37,810 nt of DNA, taken from NCBI GenBank assembly GCA_049300095.1, contig JBAQYM010000116.1:1-37810 (forward strand), written 5' to 3'. The number at the start of each line of letters is the position of its first letter. The stretch's first letter is position 1. Shown here piece after piece: positions 23,392 through 32,598 of the stretch. Below the pieces are notes generated by a model. It worked only from the letters and a program-made list of their open reading frames with translations, had not been told where the DNA came from and searched no databases. The position numbers and the translations under genes were made by a program. Origin of the DNA: SbD1 sp049300095 (GTDB lineage Bacteria; Desulfobacterota; Syntrophobacteria; Syntrophobacterales; Syntrophobacteraceae).

Positions 23392-23477
23392 GAAAACTTT
23401 TAAGGAGTTCACACTTTTCGCCCGGCGCGAACTTATATTGGGCTGATTGGACGGGGCAAGAGGGAGGTAGGATTTTA

Positions 23478-24047
23478 ATGCCTGTTAAGCATAAACGGAA
23501 AGACGGCGATACCGGGCCCGGCGAACCTGTCGAGAAGGAGCCGCAAGCCGCGGAAGGCGCCGAAGGGGAAAGCGGGGACCTTGAAGCACTGCTCGCCGAA
23601 AAAGAGGAAGAACTGAAGCAGGCCCAGGACAGGGTGCTCCGGTTGGCCGCCGAGCTCGATAATACGCGCAAACGGCTCGAACGGGAGAAGTCCGAGAGCA
23701 TCTGCTACGCCAATGAGAACATCATGCGGGAGTTCCTGCCCGTGATCGACAACCTCGAACGGGCCATCGAGCACGGGGAGAAGGAAGAGGGCTGCCAGGG
23801 TTTGCTCGAAGGCGTCCGCATGACGCTCAAGGGGTTCCTTGACGCATTCGCGAAATTCGGCGGCAGCCGGTTCGAATCCGTCGGCCAGCCGTTCGATCCC
23901 AATCTCCACGAAGCCGTGACGCAGGAGGTTACTTCCGAATTCCCCGACATGACGGTGACGCGGGAATTTCAGAAGGGATACACGTTGCGGGACCGGTTGC
24001 TTCGGCCGGCGATGGTGGGGGTGGCCCGGAATTCGAAAGAAGAATGA
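23478..24047 (+). CDS. grpE: Nucleotide exchange factor GrpE
   Basis: A 189-residue co-chaperone that releases ADP from DnaK. An acidic, Lys-rich N-terminal tail (about 1-35) leads to a long coiled coil (LEALLAEKEEELKQAQDRV onward). The conserved middle DNTRKRLEREKSE, FLPVIDNLERAIEH and the C-terminal beta domain with QPFDPNLHEAV, GYTLRDRLLRPAMVGVA follow. The ATG at 23478 has GGGAGGTAGG upstream. It is between hrcA and dnaK and under the same CIRCE control. Confidence 0.97.
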   Translation: MPVKHKRKDGDTGPGEPVEKEPQAAEGAEGESGDLEALLAEKEEELKQAQDRVLRLAAELDNTRKRLEREKSESICYANENIMREFLPVIDNLERAIEHGEKEEGCQGLLEGVRMTLKGFLDAFAKFGGSRFESVGQPFDPNLHEAVTQEVTSEFPDMTVTREFQKGYTLRDRLLRPAMVGVARNSKEE

Positions 24048-24159
24048 GAGCGGGGGCTGCAAAGCGCTCGAAAATGCAATGTTAGATGAATCATATATCA
24101 ACGAAATACTCGAATCAATATTCTAGCCGTGCGAACCGGTGCTCGAAGGAGGCGCTTCA

Positions 24160-26082
<1,923 letters not shown>

Positions 26083-26137
26083 ACGGCGGAAGGCTGGCCA
26101 TTTGGTCTTTCCATTATAGAATTTCCGATGTATTAAG

Positions 26138-26170
26138 GGGCACGCGCACACCGCGTGCCCTGTTCTATTT
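26138..26170 (+). terminator. Rho-independent terminator of the heat-shock operon
   Basis: GGGCACGCG (26138-26146) and CGCGTGCCC (26152-26160) form a perfect 9-bp stem with a 5-nt loop, followed by TGTTCTATTTTG. The tail is U-rich rather than a pure run. It comes about 55 nt after the dnaK stop and separates that operon from the lipoprotein gene. Confidence 0.88.
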
Positions 26171-26236
26171 TGTTGCCACAGGCCATTTCAGCCGCGTTAG
26201 ACCTTCCAAACGGCGGCTATTTTCGTGAGGCTCGTT

Positions 26237-28177
26237 ATGGAGAGGAATGTGAAACGCGTTGTCGCTCTTCTTTTTATCCTTCTGATCGCGCTCAGCGGCT
26301 GCGGCGGAGGCGGGCAGGGGCGCCAATCCGAGCAGATGCCGGCTTTTTCGCAGGCTTCGCCGCCCGAGGCCGAGGCGCTGTACCGACAGGCCGAACAGGC
26401 GTACGCCGCCGGAAAGGTCCCGCAGGCCATCTCCCTTTGGGAGAAGATCGTCCAGAAATACCCGAATACGCCGCCCGCCGCGAAGTCTCTCAACAAGGTC
26501 GGCGAGATATACCTGGCGCAGGGTCAGAATGAGCGCGCGGCCCAGTATTTCGAATATCTCATATACGCTTATCCCGGGTGGGAGGGTGTCGGGGCGGCAA
26601 AGCTCAATCTGCTCCGGCTCCAGGCGCAGACCGGCAAGAAGAAGCAGGTTATGAAGGATGCGGTCTCGCTCTGGGAATCCACCTCCGACCCCGAAGTGCG
26701 GCTCGCGCTGGCGAACATGATGATCGGCATCTATTCGGCGGATGGCGACATCGAGGCGGCATTCGATTGGAGTGCCTCGGGATTTTCCGTCGCCTCGACC
26801 CCGGAACAGAAAAAGGTCCTTGCGGGTGTGACCGTCGAGTATCTGGGCAGGGCGGATGAAGGCACGCTGCGGAAATTGTACAAGAAGAAGCTCTCCGATT
26901 TCATGAGGGCGTTTCTGGACTTCCGCTATGCCGATATCGAGATTCAAAAAGGCCAGGGAGACATGGCCCGCGAGAGGCTGAAGACGGTCCTTGTCCAGAT
27001 TCCCGATCATCCGCTGGCTCCCCGGATCCAGACGGCCCTGAGGGGGACCGTGACGGCGAAGGCGGCGACGGGAGCGGGCCCGAGGGCGGAGCTTCCCTTC
27101 AACGCCGACAAGATCGGGGTCCTGGTTCCGCTCAACGGACCGCACGCAAAGTACGGCGACATGGTTGTCCGCGGTCTCAACATGGCGATTTCCGACTGGA
27201 ACGAGCGGTACCCGGACCAGAAGGTCACTCTTGTGATCAAGGATGGCGGAACGGAGCAGGAAACCGCCGCAGCAGCCTTCAATGAGTTGACAAAAAAGGA
27301 GGGCGTGCTGGCGGTCATCGGACCTCTTGGCCCGCAGGCGGCAAAGGCGGTGGTCCCGCTTGCCAACCGTGACGGGGTGCCCCTTCTCACCCTGACGCAA
27401 AAAGAGGATGATGGAGAGCACACGTTCGTGCTGCACGTCTTTATAGACAGCCGGGAGCTGGTGCGAGCGCTGGTGCGCCACTGCCGCGAGAAGCTCAAAT
27501 ACGAGCGTTTCGCATGCCTCTTCCCCGATGATCGCTACGGACAAAGGCTCTCGAAGATATTTGCCGAGGTCGTGCAGGAGCAGGGCGGCAACATGATCGC
27601 CAGCGCTTCCTACAAGGAAAGAAGCACTGATTTCAAGGAGCCGCTCCTGAAGCTCATGAATATCGCCAAGAAAAACGCGCCCCTTTCGGCGACGGAAGGG
27701 ACCCCTTTCGAGGCCCTGTTCATCCCCGACCAGGTGCAGTCCGTGTCCCTGATTGCCCCTCAGCTCCCCTACAACAATATCGTCGGGGTGACGCTTCTCG
27801 GGACGAACCTGTGGAGCGAGGCGCCGCTGGCGCAGGCCGGGGGCGTCTACGTCGAGCAGGCGCTTTTTGCCACCTCGTTTTATCCCGACAGCCAGAACGT
27901 GGTGGTGAAGGGCTTCAGGGAGAGGTTTGAATCCCTCTACAACGTGACTCCGTCTTACCTCGAAGCCCAGGCCTACGACGCTCTCATCCTGCTGCTTCAG
28001 TCAAAGAAGGCCGTCAGGGGCGAACCGACCCGTGACGCCGTTTTCCAGACCATGGTCATGGCAAAGGGTTTCAAGGGGGTTGCCGGAACGTACACGGTAA
28101 ATCCCAGAGGCGAGCTCGAAAGGCAGTACATTATCCTGCAGGTTGCAAACGGGCAGCTTATCCAGGTCTCACCCTAG
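26237..28177 (+). CDS. Penicillin-binding protein activator-like lipoprotein (LpoA-type)
   Basis: A 646-residue lipoprotein. The signal sequence ends in the lipobox LSGC with Cys22. TPR-like repeats follow from about residue 48 (AEALYRQAEQAYAAGKVPQA, LNKVGEIYLAQGQNERAAQYF). A type I periplasmic-binding domain begins near residue 290 (KIGVLVPLNGPHAKYGDMVVRGL) and continues through GPLGPQAAKAVVPLAN and DDRYGQRLS. This TPR plus Peripla_BP_6 order is that of LpoA, the outer-membrane activator of PBP1a. The role in peptidoglycan synthesis is inferred by family. I chose ATG 26237, six nt after GAGG, over the GTG at 26225. Confidence 0.88.
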   Translation: MERNVKRVVALLFILLIALSGCGGGGQGRQSEQMPAFSQASPPEAEALYRQAEQAYAAGKVPQAISLWEKIVQKYPNTPPAAKSLNKVGEIYLAQGQNERAAQYFEYLIYAYPGWEGVGAAKLNLLRLQAQTGKKKQVMKDAVSLWESTSDPEVRLALANMMIGIYSADGDIEAAFDWSASGFSVASTPEQKKVLAGVTVEYLGRADEGTLRKLYKKKLSDFMRAFLDFRYADIEIQKGQGDMARERLKTVLVQIPDHPLAPRIQTALRGTVTAKAATGAGPRAELPFNADKIGVLVPLNGPHAKYGDMVVRGLNMAISDWNERYPDQKVTLVIKDGGTEQETAAAAFNELTKKEGVLAVIGPLGPQAAKAVVPLANRDGVPLLTLTQKEDDGEHTFVLHVFIDSRELVRALVRHCREKLKYERFACLFPDDRYGQRLSKIFAEVVQEQGGNMIASASYKERSTDFKEPLLKLMNIAKKNAPLSATEGTPFEALFIPDQVQSVSLIAPQLPYNNIVGVTLLGTNLWSEAPLAQAGGVYVEQALFATSFYPDSQNVVVKGFRERFESLYNVTPSYLEAQAYDALILLLQSKKAVRGEPTRDAVFQTMVMAKGFKGVAGTYTVNPRGELERQYIILQVANGQLIQVSP

Positions 28178-28209
28178 CGCTCCAGGGGGGAGATTGGTGC
28201 TCTAATCTC

Positions 28210-28237
28210 TTGACAAGGGGCCCGTTGGCTTTATAAT
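28210..28237 (+). promoter_or_regulatory. Consensus sigma70 promoter before the FmdB gene
   Basis: TTGACA (28210-28215) and TATAAT (28232-28237) match the consensus at all twelve positions, with a 16-nt spacer. The leader before ATG 28313 is about 70 nt and contains a second TATAAT at about 28275-28280. It marks a strong independent transcription start only about 30 nt after the lipoprotein gene. Confidence 0.88.
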
Positions 28238-28312
28238 TCCGCATGACAGCGGTTCTCATTCGAGCTGTTGAGTGATATAATACGAGTATCTTGCAATAGG
28301 AGGTTTCCGGAA

Positions 28313-28597
28313 ATGCCGATCTACGAATACGAGTGCCTTAAATGTGGGAAGACGGCCGAAGCCATGCAGAGATTTTCCGACCCGCCCCTCAGCGAGTGCC
28401 CCGAGTGCAAGGGCTCGCTCCGTAAGCTCATTTCCATGAGTACTTTCCACCTGAAAGGTTCGGGTTGGTACACGACCGATTATTGCGGAAAGAACCAGAG
28501 CACAGCCCAGCCCAACGAATGCAAGTCGCAGGGCTGCGAAAAGACGGGTGACTGCTCCTCGGCCCCGGCCCCGGCCCCGGCGAAAGATCCGGCTTAA
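28313..28597 (+). CDS. FmdB-family zinc ribbon protein
   Basis: A 94-residue protein beginning MPIYEYECLKCG, with a zinc ribbon formed by Cys8, Cys11, Cys29 and Cys32. The FmdB family is named after a putative regulator of formamide/acetamide amidase genes; its biochemical role is not clear. The C-terminal half is longer than the ribbon and holds more cysteines (DYCGKN, ECKSQGCEKTGDC) and ends in an Ala-Pro run. The ATG at 28313 is preceded by AGGAGG; the longer frame from 28268 is rejected. It has a consensus promoter and its own terminator. Confidence 0.92.
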   Translation: MPIYEYECLKCGKTAEAMQRFSDPPLSECPECKGSLRKLISMSTFHLKGSGWYTTDYCGKNQSTAQPNECKSQGCEKTGDCSSAPAPAPAKDPA

Positions 28598-28625
28598 AGG
28601 GCTTAAAGGGCTTAAAGGGCTAAAC
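28595..28625. repeat. Short tandem repeat at the fmdB stop
   Basis: The sequence around and after the stop reads GGCTTAAAG about three times (GCTTAAAGGG-type 10-nt unit). The stop codon lies inside the first unit, so slippage here would not change the protein. It recalls a replication-slippage product. Confidence 0.75.
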
Positions 28626-28663
28626 ATCTCGTAAATTTTGCAAGCGGTTCAATTGAAATCCAG

Positions 28664-28687
28664 AGCGGGCGTCGGCCCGCTTTTTTA
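28664..28687 (+). terminator. Rho-independent terminator after the FmdB gene
   Basis: AGCGGGC (28664-28670) and GCCCGCT (28675-28681) form a perfect stem with a GTCG loop, followed by a run of T. It ends the single-gene fmdB unit. Confidence 0.92.
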
Positions 28688-28707
28688 TTTCTCATTCCCG
28701 CGCTCCG

Positions 28708-28913
28708 GGGCTGTTGCCCAAAAAAAATCTCCCGGCTGAGCGACTATCGAGCCGGACGTGAGTCCCCCTCCCTGCGATGGGAGGGGTTAGGGGAGGGTGT
28801 TGAACTTTCAAGTACTTACAACCCCCTCCCCCGGCCCCTCCCGCCAAGGGAGGGGAGTCCCCCGCCCTGTTTTTGTCGCACCTGTCGCTGCTTTTGCATT
28901 TGGGCGACAGCCT
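28708..28913. repeat. Inverted copy B of the 174-bp dispersed repeat, plus fragment
   Basis: 28740-28913 is the reverse complement of 19846-20019 with scattered changes: it begins CGACTATCGAGCCGGACG and ends GGGCGACAGCC. A short fragment (GGGGCTGTTGCCCAAA) at about 28708-28723 is a second start of the unit in the opposite orientation. The remaining interval 28914-29002 has GTGGGAATGCCTG twice and no gene. Confidence 0.85.
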
Positions 28914-29002
28914 CTCCGCGTGGGAATGCCTGCATTCGACCCAGCACTTGTTTAGCCTGTGTTCCCGCGCGGTGCGTGGGAATGCCTGGAAAAGGATTTA
29001 CC

Positions 29003-29530
29003 GTGTCTGTCGAAGAGGGTTTGCTCATTGTTTTTACGGGAAACGGCAAGGGGAAGACAACCGCCGCCCTCGGCATGGCCATGCGCGCGGCCGGGCACGG
29101 CATGCCGGTCATGGTGCTCCAGTTCATCAAGGGCGGCTGGCCTTACGGGGAACTAGCGGCGTTCGAAAAGATGGGCGAGGTTACCCTGAAACCGCTCGGG
29201 ACCGGCTTTACATGGAAGAAGGAAAGCCTCGACGAAGACCGCGTGCTCGCCGCCGCGGGCTGGGAAGAGGCCGTATCCGAGATCAATCGCGGACACTACC
29301 GGATGATCGTGCTGGACGAGCTGAACGTCGTCCTTTCCTACGGCCTCCTGCCGCTGGCCCCGGTCCTGGACGCCCTTCGCAACAGACCGCCCGGGGTGCA
29401 CGTCGTCGTAACGGGAAGAGGCGCCCCCCAGGAGCTTATCGAAATCGCCGACCTGGTCACGGAAATGAAGCAGGTCAAGCACCCCTACCATGACCGGGGC
29501 CTAAAAGCGCAAAAAGGCGTCGAGTTCTGA
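29003..29530 (+). CDS. cobO: Cob(I)yrinic acid a,c-diamide adenosyltransferase
   Basis: A 175-residue CobO/CobA-type enzyme that attaches the 5'-deoxyadenosyl group to cob(I)alamin precursors. GLLIVFTGNGKGKTTAALG gives the P-loop at about residues 13-20; IVLDELNVVLSYGLL carries the Walker B-like acidic pair, and VVVTGRGAPQELIEIADLV with HPYHDRGLKAQKGVEF closes the protein. I prefer GTG at 29003, six nt after AAAGGA; an in-frame ATG at 28982 has a weaker site. It complements cobU and cobS at the left end of the window, though 27 kb away. No riboswitch seen upstream. Confidence 0.93.
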   Translation: MSVEEGLLIVFTGNGKGKTTAALGMAMRAAGHGMPVMVLQFIKGGWPYGELAAFEKMGEVTLKPLGTGFTWKKESLDEDRVLAAAGWEEAVSEINRGHYRMIVLDELNVVLSYGLLPLAPVLDALRNRPPGVHVVVTGRGAPQELIEIADLVTEMKQVKHPYHDRGLKAQKGVEF

Positions 29531-29600
29531 TAAGAATTGAGGAATGCAGGAATTGGGGGATTTCGGAATTGAGGAATTGAGGGATTGCCGAGTCGCGTTT
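29531..29600. repeat. Simple GGAATTG-type repeat after cobO
   Basis: AGAATTGAGG, AGGAATTGGGG and GGAATTGAGGAATTGAGGG follow one another. It is a low-complexity purine-rich tract, probably made by slippage. No gene in it. Confidence 0.7.
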
Positions 29601-29652
29601 GGTTCCCGGATTCCCTAAATCCACACTCGGGGATGGGGCGCGGAAACACTGC

Positions 29653-29681
29653 TTGTGTAGCCCTATGCCGGAAGCTATAAT
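29653..29681 (+). promoter_or_regulatory. Promoter of the vapBC-type module
   Basis: TTGTGT (29653-29658) and perfect TATAAT (29676-29681) with 17-nt spacing lie about 30 nt before the antitoxin ATG. In such modules the antitoxin usually binds here; no clear operator repeat stands out. Confidence 0.7.
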
Positions 29682-29712
29682 ATTACGAAACTACCATCGA
29701 TGGAGTCTGCGT

Positions 29713-29919
29713 ATGGAAGCGGTTAAGATTTCCCCAAAGTACCAGGTTGTGATTCCCAAGAAACTTCGAGATGCCTTGAAGCTGTCGCCTGGGCAAAAAG
29801 TGCAAATGGTTGCCTATGACAACAGAATCGAGATGATTCCCCTCAGAAAGATTTCAGATATGAAGGGGTTTCTCAAAGGGATTGATACGACCGTTGAAAG
29901 GGAACCCGATAGAATATGA
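29713..29919 (+). CDS. AbrB/MazE/SpoVT-type antitoxin
   Basis: A 68-residue swapped-hairpin DNA-binding protein: VKISPKYQVVIPKKLRDALK, then LSPGQKVQMVAYDNRIEMIPL is the standard AbrB-type core, with a short C-terminal tail that would wrap its toxin. It most likely represses its own promoter and neutralises the PIN protein encoded next. The start is the ATG at 29713 because the core begins there. The stop overlaps the toxin start by 4 nt (ATGA). Confidence 0.92.
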   Translation: MEAVKISPKYQVVIPKKLRDALKLSPGQKVQMVAYDNRIEMIPLRKISDMKGFLKGIDTTVEREPDRI

Positions 29920-30296
29920 ACATAGTCGATTCTTCCGGTTGGCTTGAGTATTTCGCTGATGGTCCCAATGCCGATTTCTTTTCCCGCCCCCTTGAGGAGA
30001 CAGCCGATCTTGTCGTACCCACCATTACGATTTACGAAGTCTTCAAGGTGGTTTTCCGTCAACGAGGCGAGTCCGAAGCTCTGCAAGCGGCGGCACTCAT
30101 GCAGCAGGGTCTTGTCGTGGATCTTACGCCCGAGATCTCGGTCTTTGCCGCGAAAACCAGTGTCGAACACCATCTGCCGATGGCCGATAGCATCATATTG
30201 GCAACTTCACGCCTCTTTGGAGCAACCATATGGACTCAGGACTCCGACTTCAAGGAAATCGATGGTGTCCGGTATGTCGCAAAGAAAGATGGATAG
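29916..30296 (+). CDS. PIN-domain ribonuclease toxin (VapC-like)
   Basis: A 126-residue PIN protein. The acidic cluster expected to bind Mg2+ is intact: Asp5 in NIVDSSGW, Glu41 in TIYEVFK, Asp91 in PMADSIIL and Asp109/Asp111 in WTQDSDF. VapC toxins cleave tRNA or rRNA sites; the target here is unknown. The 4-nt overlap with the AbrB-type gene gives the classic antitoxin-toxin pair. Length and residues suggest an active toxin. Confidence 0.92.
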   Translation: MNIVDSSGWLEYFADGPNADFFSRPLEETADLVVPTITIYEVFKVVFRQRGESEALQAAALMQQGLVVDLTPEISVFAAKTSVEHHLPMADSIILATSRLFGATIWTQDSDFKEIDGVRYVAKKDG

Positions 30297-30498
30297 CCTT
30301 GCCTGACAACACACGGGCAGCTTTTGCCCGTGCCTGGGGCAAGAGGGACAGTGAAAAGCCGGAACCGAATCCTCTTGTCCTTCGGACCCAGGCAACAAAA
30401 AAACACTTGCCTGGGCCACCCGCCCGGAAATTCTCTTCGGCAGATCAGGCAAGTGACGGTCTTTTCCTCAGGGGAAGGAGGGTCCTCCTGACGAGGCC
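30297..30498. repeat. Palindromes between the toxin and the acyltransferase gene
   Basis: Two stem-loops: CACGGGCA...TGCCCGTG at about 30315-30336 and CCCAGGCAA...TTGCCTGGG at about 30388-30416. The segment TGCCCGTGCCTGGGGCAAGA resembles TGCCCGTGCCGGAGGCAAGA at about 32471-32490, so similar sequence brackets the acyltransferase/AraC pair. No gene is seen here. Confidence 0.65.
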
Positions 30499-31578
30499 TC
30501 ATGGATCCAACCCGTAATTCACGTAGTTGTTTTCGCACGGCGGCCCAAGTGAAATGAACATCCTTCGTTCCTCAGGAACCATGATAACGGAGGCTGCGGA
30601 TATCACGGCGAAATCATACGGTCTGGCAGTGTCCACGTGCGTACAGACAGAGTGCGGATGGCCGTCATGGTCGGCAAGAAGCCGCATCATTACTTCGGGT
30701 GTAATTGATCCGTAATGCTGGCCGATGAGTGCGCGAAGCCTCGACGCTCGATGAAATGAATCCGGGATGTGGCGGGGGGCAACGTCGTATTCTGCATATT
30801 TGCCGGTCTCATAATGATTGGCATGGACAAGAACCCCCTCCTTCGGCTCCAGGACAGTGAAGTCGTCAGAGACGCTTTCGATGCCGCGAATCCTGCCCCG
30901 GCTGTCTGCAAGGTGGTAGTAGCCCATGCCGCGAGCTGCATGCTGCAACACAACGAATGCTTCGTCCAGGGACGGTCTGCGCATTGCGGAATAGAGGTAG
31001 AGGGAAAGAGGAATTTGCGTTGTCACGGGTCGAGCCAGGGTAAGTGTCAGATTAGCGCAGTTGGCAAGGCCGGCGGAAGTGAGGCTATAGCAGAAAGCAC
31101 CGAAAAAGGTAACCGACAACTGCTCGAGCCCACCGGCATGCCGGATGTGAACCAGGTCGAACGGAGTATCGGGGTGCCAGTCAATATTCTGTCCAAGGAT
31201 CGTCTTTCCGCCGCATGTTGCGGGACCGGTCACCGCAAAGGATGTACACATACCCGCCAGGATGTGGAAATTGAAGATGAGTTCAGTGTAGCAGTAAAGT
31301 GCAAACGCTTCGTCAAAAGTGATATCGGCACCCTCAGCCGTTCCCCGGACCAGATTGAGCCCTTCCGGATCGAAAGCTTGCACGTTTTTCAGGTAAATTC
31401 TCGCGCATCGGATTGCCGTTTCGAAGTCTGCCGGGATGTGAAAAGGGTTCTGACTGAGCTGGCGGGCCAGAAGATGCAAGCCCCTGTGTATATTGTCTTT
31501 TGCCGCCGCTCCATACTGAACACCGATTTCGTACGCACTCCCACAGCACTCGATTACACCCGACCCGCTCTGCTTCAT
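30499..31578 (-). CDS. Acyltransferase of the penicillin acyltransferase (C45) family
   Basis: A 359-residue Ntn-hydrolase-type protein resembling acyl-CoA:6-aminopenicillanate acyltransferase. In fungal AAT a Gly-Cys bond is self-cleaved and the new N-terminal Cys is the nucleophile; here Cys111 in MCTSFAVTGP matches, with ILGQNIDW and the CANLTLTL block following. Bacterial members act as amidases or acyltransferases on unknown compounds; antibiotic synthesis should not be assumed. The ATG at 31578 has GGAGGG upstream. It lies 104 nt after an AraC-type regulator on the same strand, so it is probably its target. Confidence 0.85.
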   Translation of the reverse strand: MKQSGSGVIECCGSAYEIGVQYGAAAKDNIHRGLHLLARQLSQNPFHIPADFETAIRCARIYLKNVQAFDPEGLNLVRGTAEGADITFDEAFALYCYTELIFNFHILAGMCTSFAVTGPATCGGKTILGQNIDWHPDTPFDLVHIRHAGGLEQLSVTFFGAFCYSLTSAGLANCANLTLTLARPVTTQIPLSLYLYSAMRRPSLDEAFVVLQHAARGMGYYHLADSRGRIRGIESVSDDFTVLEPKEGVLVHANHYETGKYAEYDVAPRHIPDSFHRASRLRALIGQHYGSITPEVMMRLLADHDGHPHSVCTHVDTARPYDFAVISAASVIMVPEERRMFISLGPPCENNYVNYGLDP

Positions 31579-31682
31579 AGCGACCCTCCGGTATCCTCAG
31601 TTCGACTTTTTCATTCCAGACGAAGATCATTCTATGGCAGGGCAAGCAGCGTGTATTGTAAAAATGCGACAGTTGAACCCGG

Positions 31683-32417
31683 TCACGCACAAGAAGGCGA
31701 TATTCCAGATAGCTCTTTGAAGTCCTTAATGAAATGGGATTGATCCGTGTAACCACAATCGTAAGCCAGTTCGGCAAGCGACCTGTATATCCCTTCCTTG
31801 AGTTTATTAAGGGCACTCTGAAAGCGGACCAGGCGAATGAACTTTTTCGGTGGGAGTCCCACTTGTTCAATAAAAACGCGCTCGAGCGTTCGAACGCTGA
31901 TTCCCGTGACACGGGCAAGATCGCGCACTCTGATCCGACCGTCGCAGGATTCTACGAGGTCAGTGCAATGGTTGGCCAAATCCCCCCGCAGTAGGGTTTT
32001 GCCTCCAGCCCTGATGAACATGTCTTCCATGAGCTTCCGTTTGGAATCGATATCTTCCGAGGATCGGAGTTGTTCGCCAAGGTCGTTGATATCGATACCG
32101 AGAACCTTGGGCGGGTTGATTATGGTATCGACCAGTTCCGCCGGCCTGATATCGGCGATTCTTGGCATCTTGCCAGGTCGGAAGCGGATGCCGAAGCATT
32201 GGCAAAAATCGAACATAGGAACGCGCGCCTTCCTGGTGTAAGGTCCGGCAAACAGAAGCTTGCAGCAGGAATCGTCAAGAAGAAATACGAGATCGAAATT
32301 GCCGTCTGGCAAAATCTCGAAGGTCCCTGGTCCGTCCGGGTCGTTTTTCGAGACGCACCAGAACCTCCCAATGAGGCCGGCAAGTTCCTTCCTCGGTCTG
32401 CGTTCAGATACAGACAA
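31683..32417 (-). CDS. AraC-family transcriptional regulator
   Basis: A 244-residue regulator. The C-terminal double helix-turn-helix (about 155-244) includes VRDLARVTGISVRTLERVFIE and LAELAYDCGYTDQSHFIKDF, both intact; the N-terminal part has the FEILPDGNFDLVF pattern of the DUF6597-type sensor. I chose the TTG at 32417, six nt after GAGGAGG; the longer frame to 32486 begins in a repeat. It precedes the acyltransferase gene in the same direction and probably activates it. The signal is unknown. Confidence 0.88.
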   Translation of the reverse strand: MSVSERRPRKELAGLIGRFWCVSKNDPDGPGTFEILPDGNFDLVFLLDDSCCKLLFAGPYTRKARVPMFDFCQCFGIRFRPGKMPRIADIRPAELVDTIINPPKVLGIDINDLGEQLRSSEDIDSKRKLMEDMFIRAGGKTLLRGDLANHCTDLVESCDGRIRVRDLARVTGISVRTLERVFIEQVGLPPKKFIRLVRFQSALNKLKEGIYRSLAELAYDCGYTDQSHFIKDFKELSGISPSCA

Positions 32418-32598
32418 GTCAATCCTCCTCAGACAAAGACACGGGTGACACGGACAACGGCTTTTTGTTGCCCGTGCCGGAGGCAAGAGGAGCAGGGCTA
32501 AATTGTCTCATTTATGGCAACCCCGACCGATTTTCCGAGAAGGCGCCGGCGTGCCGAGCCGTGGAGCCAATCGATCTCCTTCTTTACCAGTCCGCCTC

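Noticed and set aside
24139..24159. Longer DnaK start
   Set aside because: The GGAGGC ribosome site lies inside this extension, and Hsp70 proteins begin at the MGKVIGIDLG-type segment.
28816..29130. Minus-strand frame over the repeat before cobO
   Set aside because: It covers repeat copy B and the cobO start on the opposite strand; no motif.
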